Part shown: piece after piece, positions 34,160 through 44,975 of the stretch
Layout: each line of letters begins with the position of its first letter
Numbering within the stretch: position 1 is the stretch's first letter
Source of the DNA: JALCLA01 sp965653565
Lineage (GTDB): Bacteria; Pseudomonadota; Gammaproteobacteria; Xanthomonadales; Xanthomonadaceae
Assembly: GCA_965653565.1 (NCBI GenBank)
Contig: CBFHAI010000010.1
Span: 53,837 to 117,836, forward strand
Length of the DNA: 64,000 bases
Direction of reading: 5' to 3'
Notes under the pieces: model-generated
What the model was told of the DNA's origin: nothing
Seen by the model: only the letters and a program-made list of their open reading frames with translations
The model's database searches: none
Position numbers and translations under genes: made by a program

Positions 34160-34183
34160 AGGCGCGCTCCGGCGCGCCTTTTT
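34160..34183 (+). terminator. Rho-independent terminator
   Basis: Stem aggcgcgc/gcgcgcct followed by five Ts, 24 bp after the Ala/Glu-rich lipoprotein gene. It separates that gene from the liuB promoter region. Confidence 0.88.
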
Positions 34184-34313
34184 CTTTGCGCGAGATTTTT
34201 CTGGGCAGCAAATTTTTCGAATCCGCCGGTGTCGATGGCTGGGTCGGCCCGCTCGGCTGGCCGCCGCCGCCACGGGTATGCTCTCATTCCGCTTTTCCCG
34301 AACCTGATCCGCC

Positions 34314-35921
34314 ATGCCGGTAATCGCGTCCCACGTCGACCCGCGTTCCGCCGACTTCCTCGACAACCGCGCCCATTTGCAGGCGCTGGTCGACGAACTG
34401 CAGCAGCACCTGCAGCGCGCCTCGCTCGGCGGCGGCGACAAAGCGCGCAGCAAACACACCGAACGCGGCAAACTGCTGCCGCGCGATCGCGTCACCGCCC
34501 TGCTCGATCCCGGCTCACCCTTCCTCGAACTCTCGCCGCTCGCGGCCGGCGGCATGTACGACGATGCCGCGCCCGGCGCCGGCGTCATCACCGGCATCGG
34601 CCGCGTCGGCGGCAACGAAGTGGTGATCGTCGCGAACGATGCGACGGTGAAAGGCGGCACCTACTTCCCGATGACGGTGAAAAAACATCTGCGCGCGCAG
34701 GAAATCGCGCGCGAGAATCACCTGCCGTGCATTTACCTGGTCGATTCCGGCGGCGCCTTCCTGCCGCTGCAGGACGAAGTGTTCCCCGATCGCGAGCACT
34801 TCGGCCGCATCTTCTACAACCAGGCGCGCTTGAGCGCGGAAAACATTCCGCAGATCGCCGTCGTGATGGGCTCATGCACCGCCGGCGGCGCCTACGTACC
34901 CGCGATGTGCGACGAAAGCATCATCGTGAAGGAACAGGGCACCATTTTCCTCGGCGGCCCGCCGCTGGTGAAGGCGGCCACCGGCGAAGTGGTCGACGCC
35001 GAAACGCTCGGCGGCGCCGACGTGCACACCAGCATTTCGGGCGTCGCCGATCATTTCGCCGAAGACGATCGCCACGCGCTGGCGATCGCGCGCGACATCG
35101 TGCGTCATCTCAACCGCGTCAAACCGATGCCGCTCGCCGTGCAGGCGCCGCGCGAACCGAAATATCCGATCGACGAGGTGTACGGCATCGTGCCGCGCGA
35201 CACGCGCCGCCCGTTCGACATCCGCGAAGTGATCGCGCGCCTGGTCGACGGCTCGGAATTCCAGGAATTCAAGGCGCGCTACGGCAAGACGCTGGTGACC
35301 GGCTTCGCCCATCTGCACGGCTATCCGATCGGCATCGTCGCCAACAACGGCATCCTGTTCGGCGAGAGCGCGCTCAAAGGCGCGCACTTCATCGAACTGT
35401 GCAACCAGCGCAACGTGCCGCTGGTGTTCCTGCAGAACATCACCGGCTTCATGGTCGGCCGCAAGTACGAACACGGCGGCATCGCGAAGGACGGCGCCAA
35501 GATGGTGACGGCCGTGGCCTGTTCGCACGTACCGAAATTCACCGTCGTCATCGGCGGCAGCTTCGGCGCCGGCAACTACGCGATGTGCGGCCGCGCCTAC
35601 GGCGCGCGCTTCCTGTGGATGTGGCCGAACGCCCGCATCAGCGTGATGGGCGGCGAACAGGCCGCTTCCGTGCTCGCCACGGTGAAGCGCGATGGCATCG
35701 AAGCGTCGGGCAAGACCTGGAGCGCCGACGACGAAGAAACCTTCAAGACGCCGATCCGCGATCAATACGAGCGCCAGGGCAATCCGTATTACGCCACGGC
35801 GCGGTTGTGGGACGACGGCGTGATCGATCCGGCCGATACGCGCCGCGTGCTCGGGCTGGCGTTGTCGGCGAGTTTGAATGCGCCGATCGAGCGGGAGCAT
35901 TTTGGGGTGTTTCGGATGTGA
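34314..35921 (+). CDS. liuB: Methylcrotonyl-CoA carboxylase, carboxyltransferase (beta) subunit
   Basis: Transfers carboxyl from biotin to 3-methylcrotonyl-CoA; partner of the biotin subunit at 36866-38872. It has 535 residues, the usual length. Carboxyltransferase motifs: PGAGVITGIGRVGG, YLVDSGGAFLPLQDEVFPD, MGSCTAGGAYVPAMCDE, IFLGGPPLVKAATGE, GGADVHTSISGVADH, NITGFMVGRKYEHGGIAKDGAKMV, GGSFGAGNYAMCGRAY. It opens the liuB-C-D-lipoprotein-E operon after a terminator. A paired GGGAATCGGG hairpin follows its stop. Confidence 0.96.
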   Translation: MPVIASHVDPRSADFLDNRAHLQALVDELQQHLQRASLGGGDKARSKHTERGKLLPRDRVTALLDPGSPFLELSPLAAGGMYDDAAPGAGVITGIGRVGGNEVVIVANDATVKGGTYFPMTVKKHLRAQEIARENHLPCIYLVDSGGAFLPLQDEVFPDREHFGRIFYNQARLSAENIPQIAVVMGSCTAGGAYVPAMCDESIIVKEQGTIFLGGPPLVKAATGEVVDAETLGGADVHTSISGVADHFAEDDRHALAIARDIVRHLNRVKPMPLAVQAPREPKYPIDEVYGIVPRDTRRPFDIREVIARLVDGSEFQEFKARYGKTLVTGFAHLHGYPIGIVANNGILFGESALKGAHFIELCNQRNVPLVFLQNITGFMVGRKYEHGGIAKDGAKMVTAVACSHVPKFTVVIGGSFGAGNYAMCGRAYGARFLWMWPNARISVMGGEQAASVLATVKRDGIEASGKTWSADDEETFKTPIRDQYERQGNPYYATARLWDDGVIDPADTRRVLGLALSASLNAPIEREHFGVFRM

Positions 35922-35933
35922 GGGGTTTTTGAG

Positions 35934-36012
35934 GCGGGAATCGGGAGACGGGAATCGGGAGAAAAGCAGCGTTGTAGTTCGCGGGGCTTCTCTCCCGATT
36001 CCCGATTCCCGC
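35934..36012. repeat. Paired GGGAATCGGG hairpin inside the liu operon
   Basis: Arm 1 (35934-35960) and arm 2 (35991-36011) are reverse complements in type, separated by about 30 bp; the transcript could fold into a stem of about 20 bp. It sits between liuB and liuC, where it could stabilise the upstream mRNA or reduce read-through. Confidence 0.85.
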
Positions 36013-36048
36013 GGAGTGACGAACAATGATCCACCTGCACGGAAATCC

Positions 36049-36828
36049 ATGAGCGCGATCGAACTGAGCATCGAAGCCGGCATCGCCCGCCTGACACTGG
36101 CGCGTCCCGCTATCCACAACGCCTTCGACGATGCGTTGATCGCCGAACTGACGGCGGCGCTCGTGAATCTGGGCGCCGATACCGCCGTGCGCGCGGTAGT
36201 GCTGAGCGGCGCCGGCGCTTCGTTCTCCGCCGGCGCCGACCTCGGATGGATGCGCCGCATGGCGCGGGCCGGCGAGTCGGAAAACCGCGACGACGCACGC
36301 CGCCTCGCGGTGCTGATGCGCACGCTCGACGAGTTGCCGAAACCGACGATCGCGCGCGTCAACGGCGCGGCTTTCGGCGGCGGCGTCGGCCTCGTCGCCT
36401 GCTGCGACATCGCCATCGGCGCCGACACCGCAAAATTCGGACTCACCGAAACCAGACTCGGCCTAGTCCCCGCGGTGATATCGCCCTACGTCATCGCCGC
36501 GATCGGCGCACGCCATGCGCGGCGGCTCTTTCTGACCGCAGAAATTTTCACCGCCGACGAAGCGCACCGCATCGGCCTGCTGCATCGCGTCGTCCCCGCC
36601 GCGCAACTCGACGCCGCCGTGCAAGCCGAAGTCGACCGCCTGCTCGCCGCCGGCCCGATCGCCGTCGCCGAAGCCAAACACCTCGTCCGCCGCATAGCCC
36701 ACCACCCCGCCCACCCCGAAACCGACGCCCACAACGCCGACCTGATCGCCCGCCTGCGCGTCTCGCCGGAAGGCCAGGAAGGTTTGACCGCGTTCTTCGA
36801 AAAGCGCAAGCCCGGGTGGACGTCGTGA
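36049..36828 (+). CDS. liuC: Methylglutaconyl-CoA hydratase (enoyl-CoA hydratase family)
   Basis: Hydrates 3-methylglutaconyl-CoA to HMG-CoA; 259 residues. Crotonase-fold motifs: IHNAFDD, GAGASFSAGADLGWMRRMA (the GADLGWM form is typical of LiuC), and NGAAFGGGVGLVACCDIAIG with the oxyanion-hole glycines and a Glu in TETRLGLVP. It lies between the two methylcrotonyl-CoA carboxylase subunits, which supports the assignment over a general enoyl-CoA hydratase. Start ATG 36049 follows GGAAATCC. Confidence 0.93.
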   Translation: MSAIELSIEAGIARLTLARPAIHNAFDDALIAELTAALVNLGADTAVRAVVLSGAGASFSAGADLGWMRRMARAGESENRDDARRLAVLMRTLDELPKPTIARVNGAAFGGGVGLVACCDIAIGADTAKFGLTETRLGLVPAVISPYVIAAIGARHARRLFLTAEIFTADEAHRIGLLHRVVPAAQLDAAVQAEVDRLLAAGPIAVAEAKHLVRRIAHHPAHPETDAHNADLIARLRVSPEGQEGLTAFFEKRKPGWTS

Positions 36829-36865
36829 TCGAACTTTGCCGCGTTTTTCCCGGAGTTTCCGCCTG

Positions 36866-38868
<2,003 letters not shown>

Positions 38869-38872
<4 letters not shown>

Positions 38873-39486
38873 CGTCCTGCGTGGTTTCCGGTTGCTTGCT
38901 GCGCGGTTTCGCGCTCGCGGTCTCGCTGCTCGCGCTCGCGGGCTGCGAGCGCACCGTCTTCCAGAATCCTCCGACCGCGGCGGCCGAATGCGATCCCGCG
39001 CTGATCGGCACCTGGCTGTCGGAAGGCGACACGCGCAAGGACGACGGCGAAATCACCGCCATCGTCGGGCCGGCCTGCGATCTGGTCACGATCGAACGGC
39101 GCGAAGACAACGAACGCAAATCCGAACCGACGAAGCTGCACACCGCGCGCGTCGGCGGAGTGCGTTATCTGTGGCTCGATGCGGCGTGGGCGAACCGCAG
39201 TTTCGAAGCCGCCCCGCATCCGCTCGACCAGCCCGGCGACGTTTATCTGTACGCCTACAACATCAGCCGCGACGTGCTGCGGCTGGGCGTGCCGCCGCAT
39301 CGCGCGATCGCGCACCGCATCCTCGACAAGGACATTCCCGGCGAAGTGTCGATGCGCGAGGACGAACTCATCGTGCGCATCACCGGCGACACCGATTCGG
39401 TACGCGAAACCCTGCGCAAACACCGTATTTTCCGCATGGACGAAGCCACCCGCTTCCGCCGCGCGCCGCAGGCCGCGTCGCCGTGA
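38869..39486 (+). CDS. Unknown lipoprotein embedded in the liu operon
   Basis: Protein of 205 residues that I cannot assign. It begins with GTG overlapping the liuD stop and ends in TGA overlapping the GTG of the HMG-CoA lyase gene, so it is translationally coupled on both sides. Signal peptide with lipobox LAGC (Cys26); the mature part starts ERTVFQNPPTAAAECDPALIGTWLSEG, resembling the GTW opening of small beta-barrel or lipocalin-like domains, with a second cysteine pair possible. It is probably periplasmic, lipid-anchored. Nothing in known leucine catabolism calls for such a protein. Confidence 0.82.
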
Positions 39487-40385
39487 GCGACTTCGTGCGC
39501 GTGGTGGAAGTCGGGGCACGCGACGGCCTACAGAACGAAAAGCAGATCCTGCCCGCGGCGCAGAAGATCGAACTGATCGATCGCCTCGGCGCGACCGGCT
39601 TGAAAACCATCGAAGCCACCAGCTTCGTCAGCCCCAAGTGGGTACCGCAATTGGCCGATGCCGCGGAGGTTTATTCCGGCATCCGCCGGCGCGACGGCGT
39701 GTCGTATCCGGTGCTCGTTCCCAACGAGCAAGGCTACGACCGCGCGCGCGCGGTCGGAGTCGAGGAAATCGCGGTATTCGGCGCCGCCAGCGAAGCATTC
39801 AGCCGGCGCAACATCAATGCCTCGATCGACGAATCGCTGCAGCGTTTCGAGCCCGTGCTCGCGCGCGCCTCGGCCGATCGGGTGAAAGTGCGCGGCTACG
39901 TATCGACCGTGCTCGGCTGCCCGTATCAAGGCGCGGTGCCGGTCGCCGACGTCGTGCGCGTCGCGACCAGGCTTTATACGATGGGCTGCTACGAAATCTC
40001 GCTCGGCGACACGATCGGCGCCGGCACCCCGAAACTCGCCCGCGACATGCTGCGCGCCGTCGCCGACGAAATCCCGATGACGGCGCTCGCGGTGCACTTC
40101 CACGACACTCGCGGCCAGGCCTTGGCGAACGTACTGGCCTGCCTGGAAGAAGGCGTGCGCGTGGTGGATTCATCGGTGTCGGGCGTCGGCGGCTGTCCTT
40201 ATGCGCGCGGCGCGAGCGGCAATGTGGCGAGTGAAGATGTCGTCTTCATGCTGCAGGGCTTGGGACTGGAGACAGGTATCGATCTCGAAAGCCTGATCGA
40301 CACCGGCAGATGGCTGAGTTCCGTCTTGGGCCGGGCCAATGGCTCGAAGGTGGGGCTGGCGGGAATGCCGTCGCTGGTTGATTGA
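39483..40385 (+). CDS. liuE: Hydroxymethylglutaryl-CoA lyase
   Basis: Cleaves HMG-CoA to acetoacetate and acetyl-CoA, last step of leucine degradation; 300 residues. Motifs: VEVGARDGLQNEKQ (metal and substrate site), TIEATSFVSPKWVPQ, VRGYVSTVLGCPYQG, ISLGDTIGAGTP, AVHFHDTRGQALANV (HxH metal ligands) and SGVGGCPYARGASGNVASED with the catalytic cysteine. The GTG start at 39483 overlaps the preceding stop. It is the last gene of the operon; the GH9 gene converges on it. Confidence 0.95.
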   Translation: MSDFVRVVEVGARDGLQNEKQILPAAQKIELIDRLGATGLKTIEATSFVSPKWVPQLADAAEVYSGIRRRDGVSYPVLVPNEQGYDRARAVGVEEIAVFGAASEAFSRRNINASIDESLQRFEPVLARASADRVKVRGYVSTVLGCPYQGAVPVADVVRVATRLYTMGCYEISLGDTIGAGTPKLARDMLRAVADEIPMTALAVHFHDTRGQALANVLACLEEGVRVVDSSVSGVGGCPYARGASGNVASEDVVFMLQGLGLETGIDLESLIDTGRWLSSVLGRANGSKVGLAGMPSLVD

Positions 40386-40433
40386 ATCGCGGCCGCGCGT
40401 TGTGGATTCGGCAAGCGTATGAGCCGAGGCCAG

Positions 40434-42569
40434 TCAGGGGTGTTCGAATCCGTCCCGGAAGATGATCGCTGCATCCGCGACAAGAAACGAATACATGACG
40501 GCATTCAATGCGAGCGTATCGACCGTGGCGAATTCGTTCACCGGAACCAGCGACCAGCCTTCGGTATATCGGCGCGCGGCCGGACGATCTGTCCATGCCG
40601 GATACACCTCGCGCCAGACTTGCGCTTGATACTCCACATTGCTGGGGTTTTCGAAGGGACCGAAGATCGTCAGCCCGGGCACGGGGCCCAGCCCCCTCTC
40701 CGCAGTAAAGAACGAATCAAGATGCAGCGGCGCGCGGATGGGCGCGGCACCCACGCCGGTGATGAAGCTGCGACCCAGGGGATTCACGCCCAGCGGATAG
40801 TCGGCCCATGCCTGCACCTCGCGGCGAAGCGCCGGATCCGCGGTGAGCCGATAGAGATAGATCAGCGGCTCCGCATATCTGCCTTGGTTGGTCAAAGCGC
40901 CCCAGCTCGCGCTCGTCGGCGCACCGACGGGATATTTGCTCGACTCGGCTTTGGTGCGCATGCGCGCAACGGCATCGAGCAACCACTGCAACACGCGCGC
41001 ACGAATCTCGTCATCGGTCGGACGGGCTGCGATCAGATAGGAATAGAAGTACGGGGCGAACACCATGCCGTCGACGTAGGTGGTCAGCGAGAAGTAACTG
41101 ACGTGGTATTGCTGTGGCCAAGGCGCCGCGTTCAAGGTTTCGGTCATCGCAGCGAAGACCTGGTGGAACTGCGCATCGCCGGTGGCGAGCCACAACTGCA
41201 GGGCGGCGTACATCCGCTGCGCCGGAGCGGCCGGCGTCGCAGGATGCATTTCCAGCCATTGCCAGGCCCGTTGGGCGCGGTCGAGGAACTCGTCGGAGCG
41301 CGCCACAGAGTAGGGTTGCAGCAGGCGCGCCGCCTGCGCAAACAGCCCGGCCGCAACGGCGGTTGTCGGCGCATCGCGGCGATAGGTACGGTAGATCAGC
41401 GTATCGGACGCGGCGTTGACGACGCCGTACGCCGGATGGGCGTTGCTCTCGGTGCCGGCACGCACGCCGCCGTCCGCCTCCTGCAATTGCTCCCACACCC
41501 GCACGCCCCAGAGCGCCTCGTCCAAACCATCCGGAATGCCGTTGCCCGATTCAGGAATATCGAGCGAACCGTCGGGCCAGACTTCCGGATAGGCTTCATG
41601 AAACGTCATAAGCCAGGCCGGAATCAGCGTGTGGTACTGGCGGCGATCGAAGTCACCGGCATCGTGATATCCGCCGTGAATCGGCCGGCGGGCGCCTGCC
41701 AGCGTGATGAAGCCCGGCGGCTCGGCGTCGGTGACCTGCACGGACTCATGGCAGGACGCACGAGTGAACGAAGTGTGTGCGCTCTCCAGAGCGATTCCGC
41801 AGCGCTGGTGATAGAGCCCGCGAAATACCGTTCTGGCCACCGCGCTTGCGGCCGGCTTTCCGATCGAGAACGGATGCGATCGGCCGTGGCCGGGAAGCGT
41901 GAGGTAGTACGGCCCGCCCGGCGGCGCCTGCGCCAACGACAGCCGATGAACGTGGTCGCCGCTGGGTGCCGCGCCGCCCGAATCCAGACCCAGCTCCACC
42001 AGCTCGACAGCGAGGATTTCATTGCCGTCCGCGGCGCTTACGAGTGTGGCATCAGGTAGCGGGTCGAGCGCCTTCGGACCCAGATCGCCCAACGTGACCG
42101 CGACCACGGCTGCCGCTCCGTCGGGCGAGGCGTAGCCGGCCTGGTTGACCTTGATGGATTCGGCGAGGATTTCGTCGTCGAGATTGCTGAAAACCAACGG
42201 GCCGTACGGCGTCTGGATTTCTATCGACGCCTGCGGCAGCGGGGCCGCGAACTCGACATACAAACGGTGCTCCAACATCATCGGAAACCCGGCCTGCGCC
42301 GTACCTTCCTCGAACACTTCGGTGTTGCGCCCGACGCGCTGCGCCGACCGATTGCCGACTTTCCAATCGCTGACCAATTGCGACGGAGCCGGTTCGAGTG
42401 GATCGGCATGGATCACCACGACCACCGTCGCCGGATCGGCTTTCTCGACGTGGTGCAAGGTCGCGGCCCGCAGCTCGCCGCTCTCCAGATCCACCAGCAG
42501 GATCAGTGAGAGCAGGATGCGGATTTTCGTTGAAGGCCGCGGGAGACGGCCGCTCCGGTCGTTGGTCAT
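40434..42569 (-). CDS. Secreted GH9 glycoside hydrolase with FRDGFE tail
   Basis: Family 9 glycosidase (endoglucanase or exo-glucosaminidase type), 711 residues. N-terminal export signal (about 12-36), an extra N-terminal domain, an Ig-like CelD_N domain (about 137-240, SIKVNQAGY), then the (alpha/alpha)6 catalytic domain: GGYHDAGDF at 299-307 with the base aspartates, LDIPESGNGIPDGLDEALWGV, NPLGRSFITGVG and VPVNEFATVDTLALNAV with general acid Glu679. All key residues are present. The end reads AAIIFRDGFEHP, the same tail as the propeller protein at 21443-22870. It converges on liuE and is divergent from the OGT-like gene. The substrate cannot be read from the sequence. Confidence 0.9.
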   Translation of the reverse strand: MTNDRSGRLPRPSTKIRILLSLILLVDLESGELRAATLHHVEKADPATVVVVIHADPLEPAPSQLVSDWKVGNRSAQRVGRNTEVFEEGTAQAGFPMMLEHRLYVEFAAPLPQASIEIQTPYGPLVFSNLDDEILAESIKVNQAGYASPDGAAAVVAVTLGDLGPKALDPLPDATLVSAADGNEILAVELVELGLDSGGAAPSGDHVHRLSLAQAPPGGPYYLTLPGHGRSHPFSIGKPAASAVARTVFRGLYHQRCGIALESAHTSFTRASCHESVQVTDAEPPGFITLAGARRPIHGGYHDAGDFDRRQYHTLIPAWLMTFHEAYPEVWPDGSLDIPESGNGIPDGLDEALWGVRVWEQLQEADGGVRAGTESNAHPAYGVVNAASDTLIYRTYRRDAPTTAVAAGLFAQAARLLQPYSVARSDEFLDRAQRAWQWLEMHPATPAAPAQRMYAALQLWLATGDAQFHQVFAAMTETLNAAPWPQQYHVSYFSLTTYVDGMVFAPYFYSYLIAARPTDDEIRARVLQWLLDAVARMRTKAESSKYPVGAPTSASWGALTNQGRYAEPLIYLYRLTADPALRREVQAWADYPLGVNPLGRSFITGVGAAPIRAPLHLDSFFTAERGLGPVPGLTIFGPFENPSNVEYQAQVWREVYPAWTDRPAARRYTEGWSLVPVNEFATVDTLALNAVMYSFLVADAAIIFRDGFEHP

Positions 42570-42750
42570 GGCGAACCCAGTTCAGTGTCTAACTGGAGCG
42601 GTACGCAAATGTTCGCGAAAATTGATGCGGTGCGGCCCGGTCCGCTGAGCGCAGGTTCAGCACGTCCAGAGATTTGTTCGACACCGGGTCCAACCAAGTC
42701 CAAGCAGCACCGCGCTTGAGCCCGTACATCCGCATCGACGATCATGCGCC

Positions 42751-44889
42751 ATGCCGTCGCCTCCGGATTCTCCGCTGATCGAAGCGCAACGCGCGTTCGC
42801 GCAAGGCGATTACCCACGCGCCATCGCGATAGCGCGGCCTTTGTGCGCGACGGAAAAAGCGCCGTCCGCGGGCTTGCTGCTGCTCGCCAACAGTGCGATC
42901 GCAGCTGGCGATCATGAACTGGCCATCGAATCGCTCGCGCAACTTTTGCAGCGTCAACCGGATTCGGTGCCGCTGCGCCGCACGCTCGCCGATCTGCACA
43001 ACCGGCGCGGCGCCGGGCGCAGAACGCAAGACGAAGCCGCTGCGCGGCAGGATTTCGAGCGGGCGTTGCAGCTGGTGCCGGACCACCCGCAGGCCGGCTT
43101 CAACATCGCATTGAGCCTGTTCGCGCTCGGCGAGACGACGCCGGCGCGGTCGCGGTTGGATCGGCATCTGCAATCGCATCCGAGCGATGTCGATGCGCGA
43201 TTGCAGTCCATAGACTGGCTGTCGGCGCATTCGCCACCGCAAGCTGCGTCGGAACTAGTGCAGTTTGTCGCATCGCAGCCGTCGAACGCATTGAACGCAT
43301 CAGATGCATCGAATGCGCGCATTGCCCGGCTCGCAGCCCGCCTCGGGCTCGAAACGATCGCACTCGGCCATTTGCGCAATCTTTCGCCGGAGCAAAGTCT
43401 CGGCACCGCCTTGCCCGTCTTCGAGGCGTTGCGCGGCAGCGGCGATCTCGATGCGGCGCGCGCGGCGGCCGACATCGGCTATCGCGCCTCGCAAGACGGC
43501 CGGCGTTCGCCCGGCCTGCGCCTGCAACTCGCGGGCAAACTCGCACTGCCGCCGATCATGCGATCGCGCGCCCATATCGCGATCGACCGCGCAGCGTTCT
43601 CGCAAGCGCTGGCGCAACTTGACGGCGAATGGACGGCATCGCATCTCGCACAGGCGGAACCGAAACTCGAGCAACTGGCGTGGAGCAACTTCCACCTCGC
43701 CTACCACGGCGAGAACGATCGTGAGCTGCAACAGCGCTACGCGCGCCTGATCGAGCGCGCTGCCGCGGCGTTCGCGCCGGCACTCGCCGAACGGCCGGCG
43801 CAGGCCGCGGGCCGCCGTATCGGGCTGCTCTCGTCGAGTTGGCGCGAGTGCACGGCCGGTGCGTATTTCGGTGGCTGGATCGGTTGGCTGCGCGATGCCG
43901 GCTTCGACGTGCATCTGTACCAGCTCGGGCCGCAACGCGACGCCGCCACCGAACGGCTCGCCGCGCGCGCGAGCGTGTTCCACTTCCACGATGGGCCACT
44001 GCTTGCGCTCGCCGAGAAAATCCGCAGCGATCGGCTCGACGTGCTGATCTACCCGGAACTCGGCATGGACGCGCGTTTGCTGCCGTTCGCCGCGCTGCGG
44101 CTCGCGCGGTGCCAGGCGGTCGGCTGGGGACATCCGGTGAGCAGCGGTTTTTCGACCTTCGACGGCTATTTCACCTGCGCCGACATGGAACCCGCGAACG
44201 CGGCGTCGCACTACGTCGAGCCCTTGTTGCCGTTGCCCGCACTCGGCGTCGACTACGCGCGCCCGACCTTGCCGGAACGAATCGATCGCAGCGCGTTCGG
44301 ATTGCCGTCGAAGGCTCCGCTCGTGCTGATTCCGCAGTCGCTGTTCAAGCTGCATCCGGACAACGACGCCGTGCTCGCCGACCTCGCGGCGCGCGCGCCG
44401 GAAGCGGTTTTCGTGTTGTTCGAGGGCGAGCATCCGCGCTGGCGCGAGCAGTGGATGGAACGCGTGGCGCCCGCGTTCGCCGCGCACGGCATCGACATGC
44501 ATCCGCGATTGCGCTGGCTGCCGCTCGGCCCGCGTTCGCGTTTCCTGCAGGTCAACCACGCCTGCGATCTGATGCTCGACAGCCTGCGCTGGTCAGGCGG
44601 CAATACCAGCCTCGATGCGCTGCTCGCGGGCCTGCCGGTGCTCAGTGCGCCCGGCGACAGCATGCGGGCCCGGCAAAGCGCAGCGATGCTGATCCGCATG
44701 GGTCTGCAGCGTGAATTGCTCTGCACGCCCGCGCAACTCGCCGAACGCGCCGCGGCGATGTTGCGCGATCGCGACGAACTGACGGCAATCCGCGCGCAAA
44801 TCGCGTCGCGGCTCGACGATCTGTTCGACGCCGGCGCGGCGCGCGCCGCCTTCGTCGCGGCGGTCGAGAAACTCGCCGCCGCAAGCTGA
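42751..44889 (+). CDS. TPR / OGT-like (SPINDLY-type) glycosyltransferase
   Basis: Protein of 712 residues. An N-terminal TPR region (about 1-200) joins a GT41-type C-terminal half (about 350-705) with RRIGLLSSSWRECTAG, LDVLIYPELGMD, AVGWGHPVSSGFSTFDGYFTC, LIPQSLFKLHPDND, FVLFEGEHPRWREQW and WSGGNTSLDALLAGLPVLSAPGD. The family moves GlcNAc, fucose or glucose to Ser/Thr or Asn of proteins. It is divergent from the GH9 gene by 181 bp and 86 bp before the PAS-GGDEF-EAL gene. In bacteria such proteins often modify flagellin or adhesins; no target is visible nearby. Confidence 0.88.
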   Translation: MPSPPDSPLIEAQRAFAQGDYPRAIAIARPLCATEKAPSAGLLLLANSAIAAGDHELAIESLAQLLQRQPDSVPLRRTLADLHNRRGAGRRTQDEAAARQDFERALQLVPDHPQAGFNIALSLFALGETTPARSRLDRHLQSHPSDVDARLQSIDWLSAHSPPQAASELVQFVASQPSNALNASDASNARIARLAARLGLETIALGHLRNLSPEQSLGTALPVFEALRGSGDLDAARAAADIGYRASQDGRRSPGLRLQLAGKLALPPIMRSRAHIAIDRAAFSQALAQLDGEWTASHLAQAEPKLEQLAWSNFHLAYHGENDRELQQRYARLIERAAAAFAPALAERPAQAAGRRIGLLSSSWRECTAGAYFGGWIGWLRDAGFDVHLYQLGPQRDAATERLAARASVFHFHDGPLLALAEKIRSDRLDVLIYPELGMDARLLPFAALRLARCQAVGWGHPVSSGFSTFDGYFTCADMEPANAASHYVEPLLPLPALGVDYARPTLPERIDRSAFGLPSKAPLVLIPQSLFKLHPDNDAVLADLAARAPEAVFVLFEGEHPRWREQWMERVAPAFAAHGIDMHPRLRWLPLGPRSRFLQVNHACDLMLDSLRWSGGNTSLDALLAGLPVLSAPGDSMRARQSAAMLIRMGLQRELLCTPAQLAERAAAMLRDRDELTAIRAQIASRLDDLFDAGAARAAFVAAVEKLAAAS

Positions 44890-44975
44890 CTTCGCACCCG
44901 TTGCGCAATGCTATTCTCGCTGCAGGCGCGGCGGGGAAGGCGGCGCGGCTGCACGGCGCGACGGGGGATCGACCG

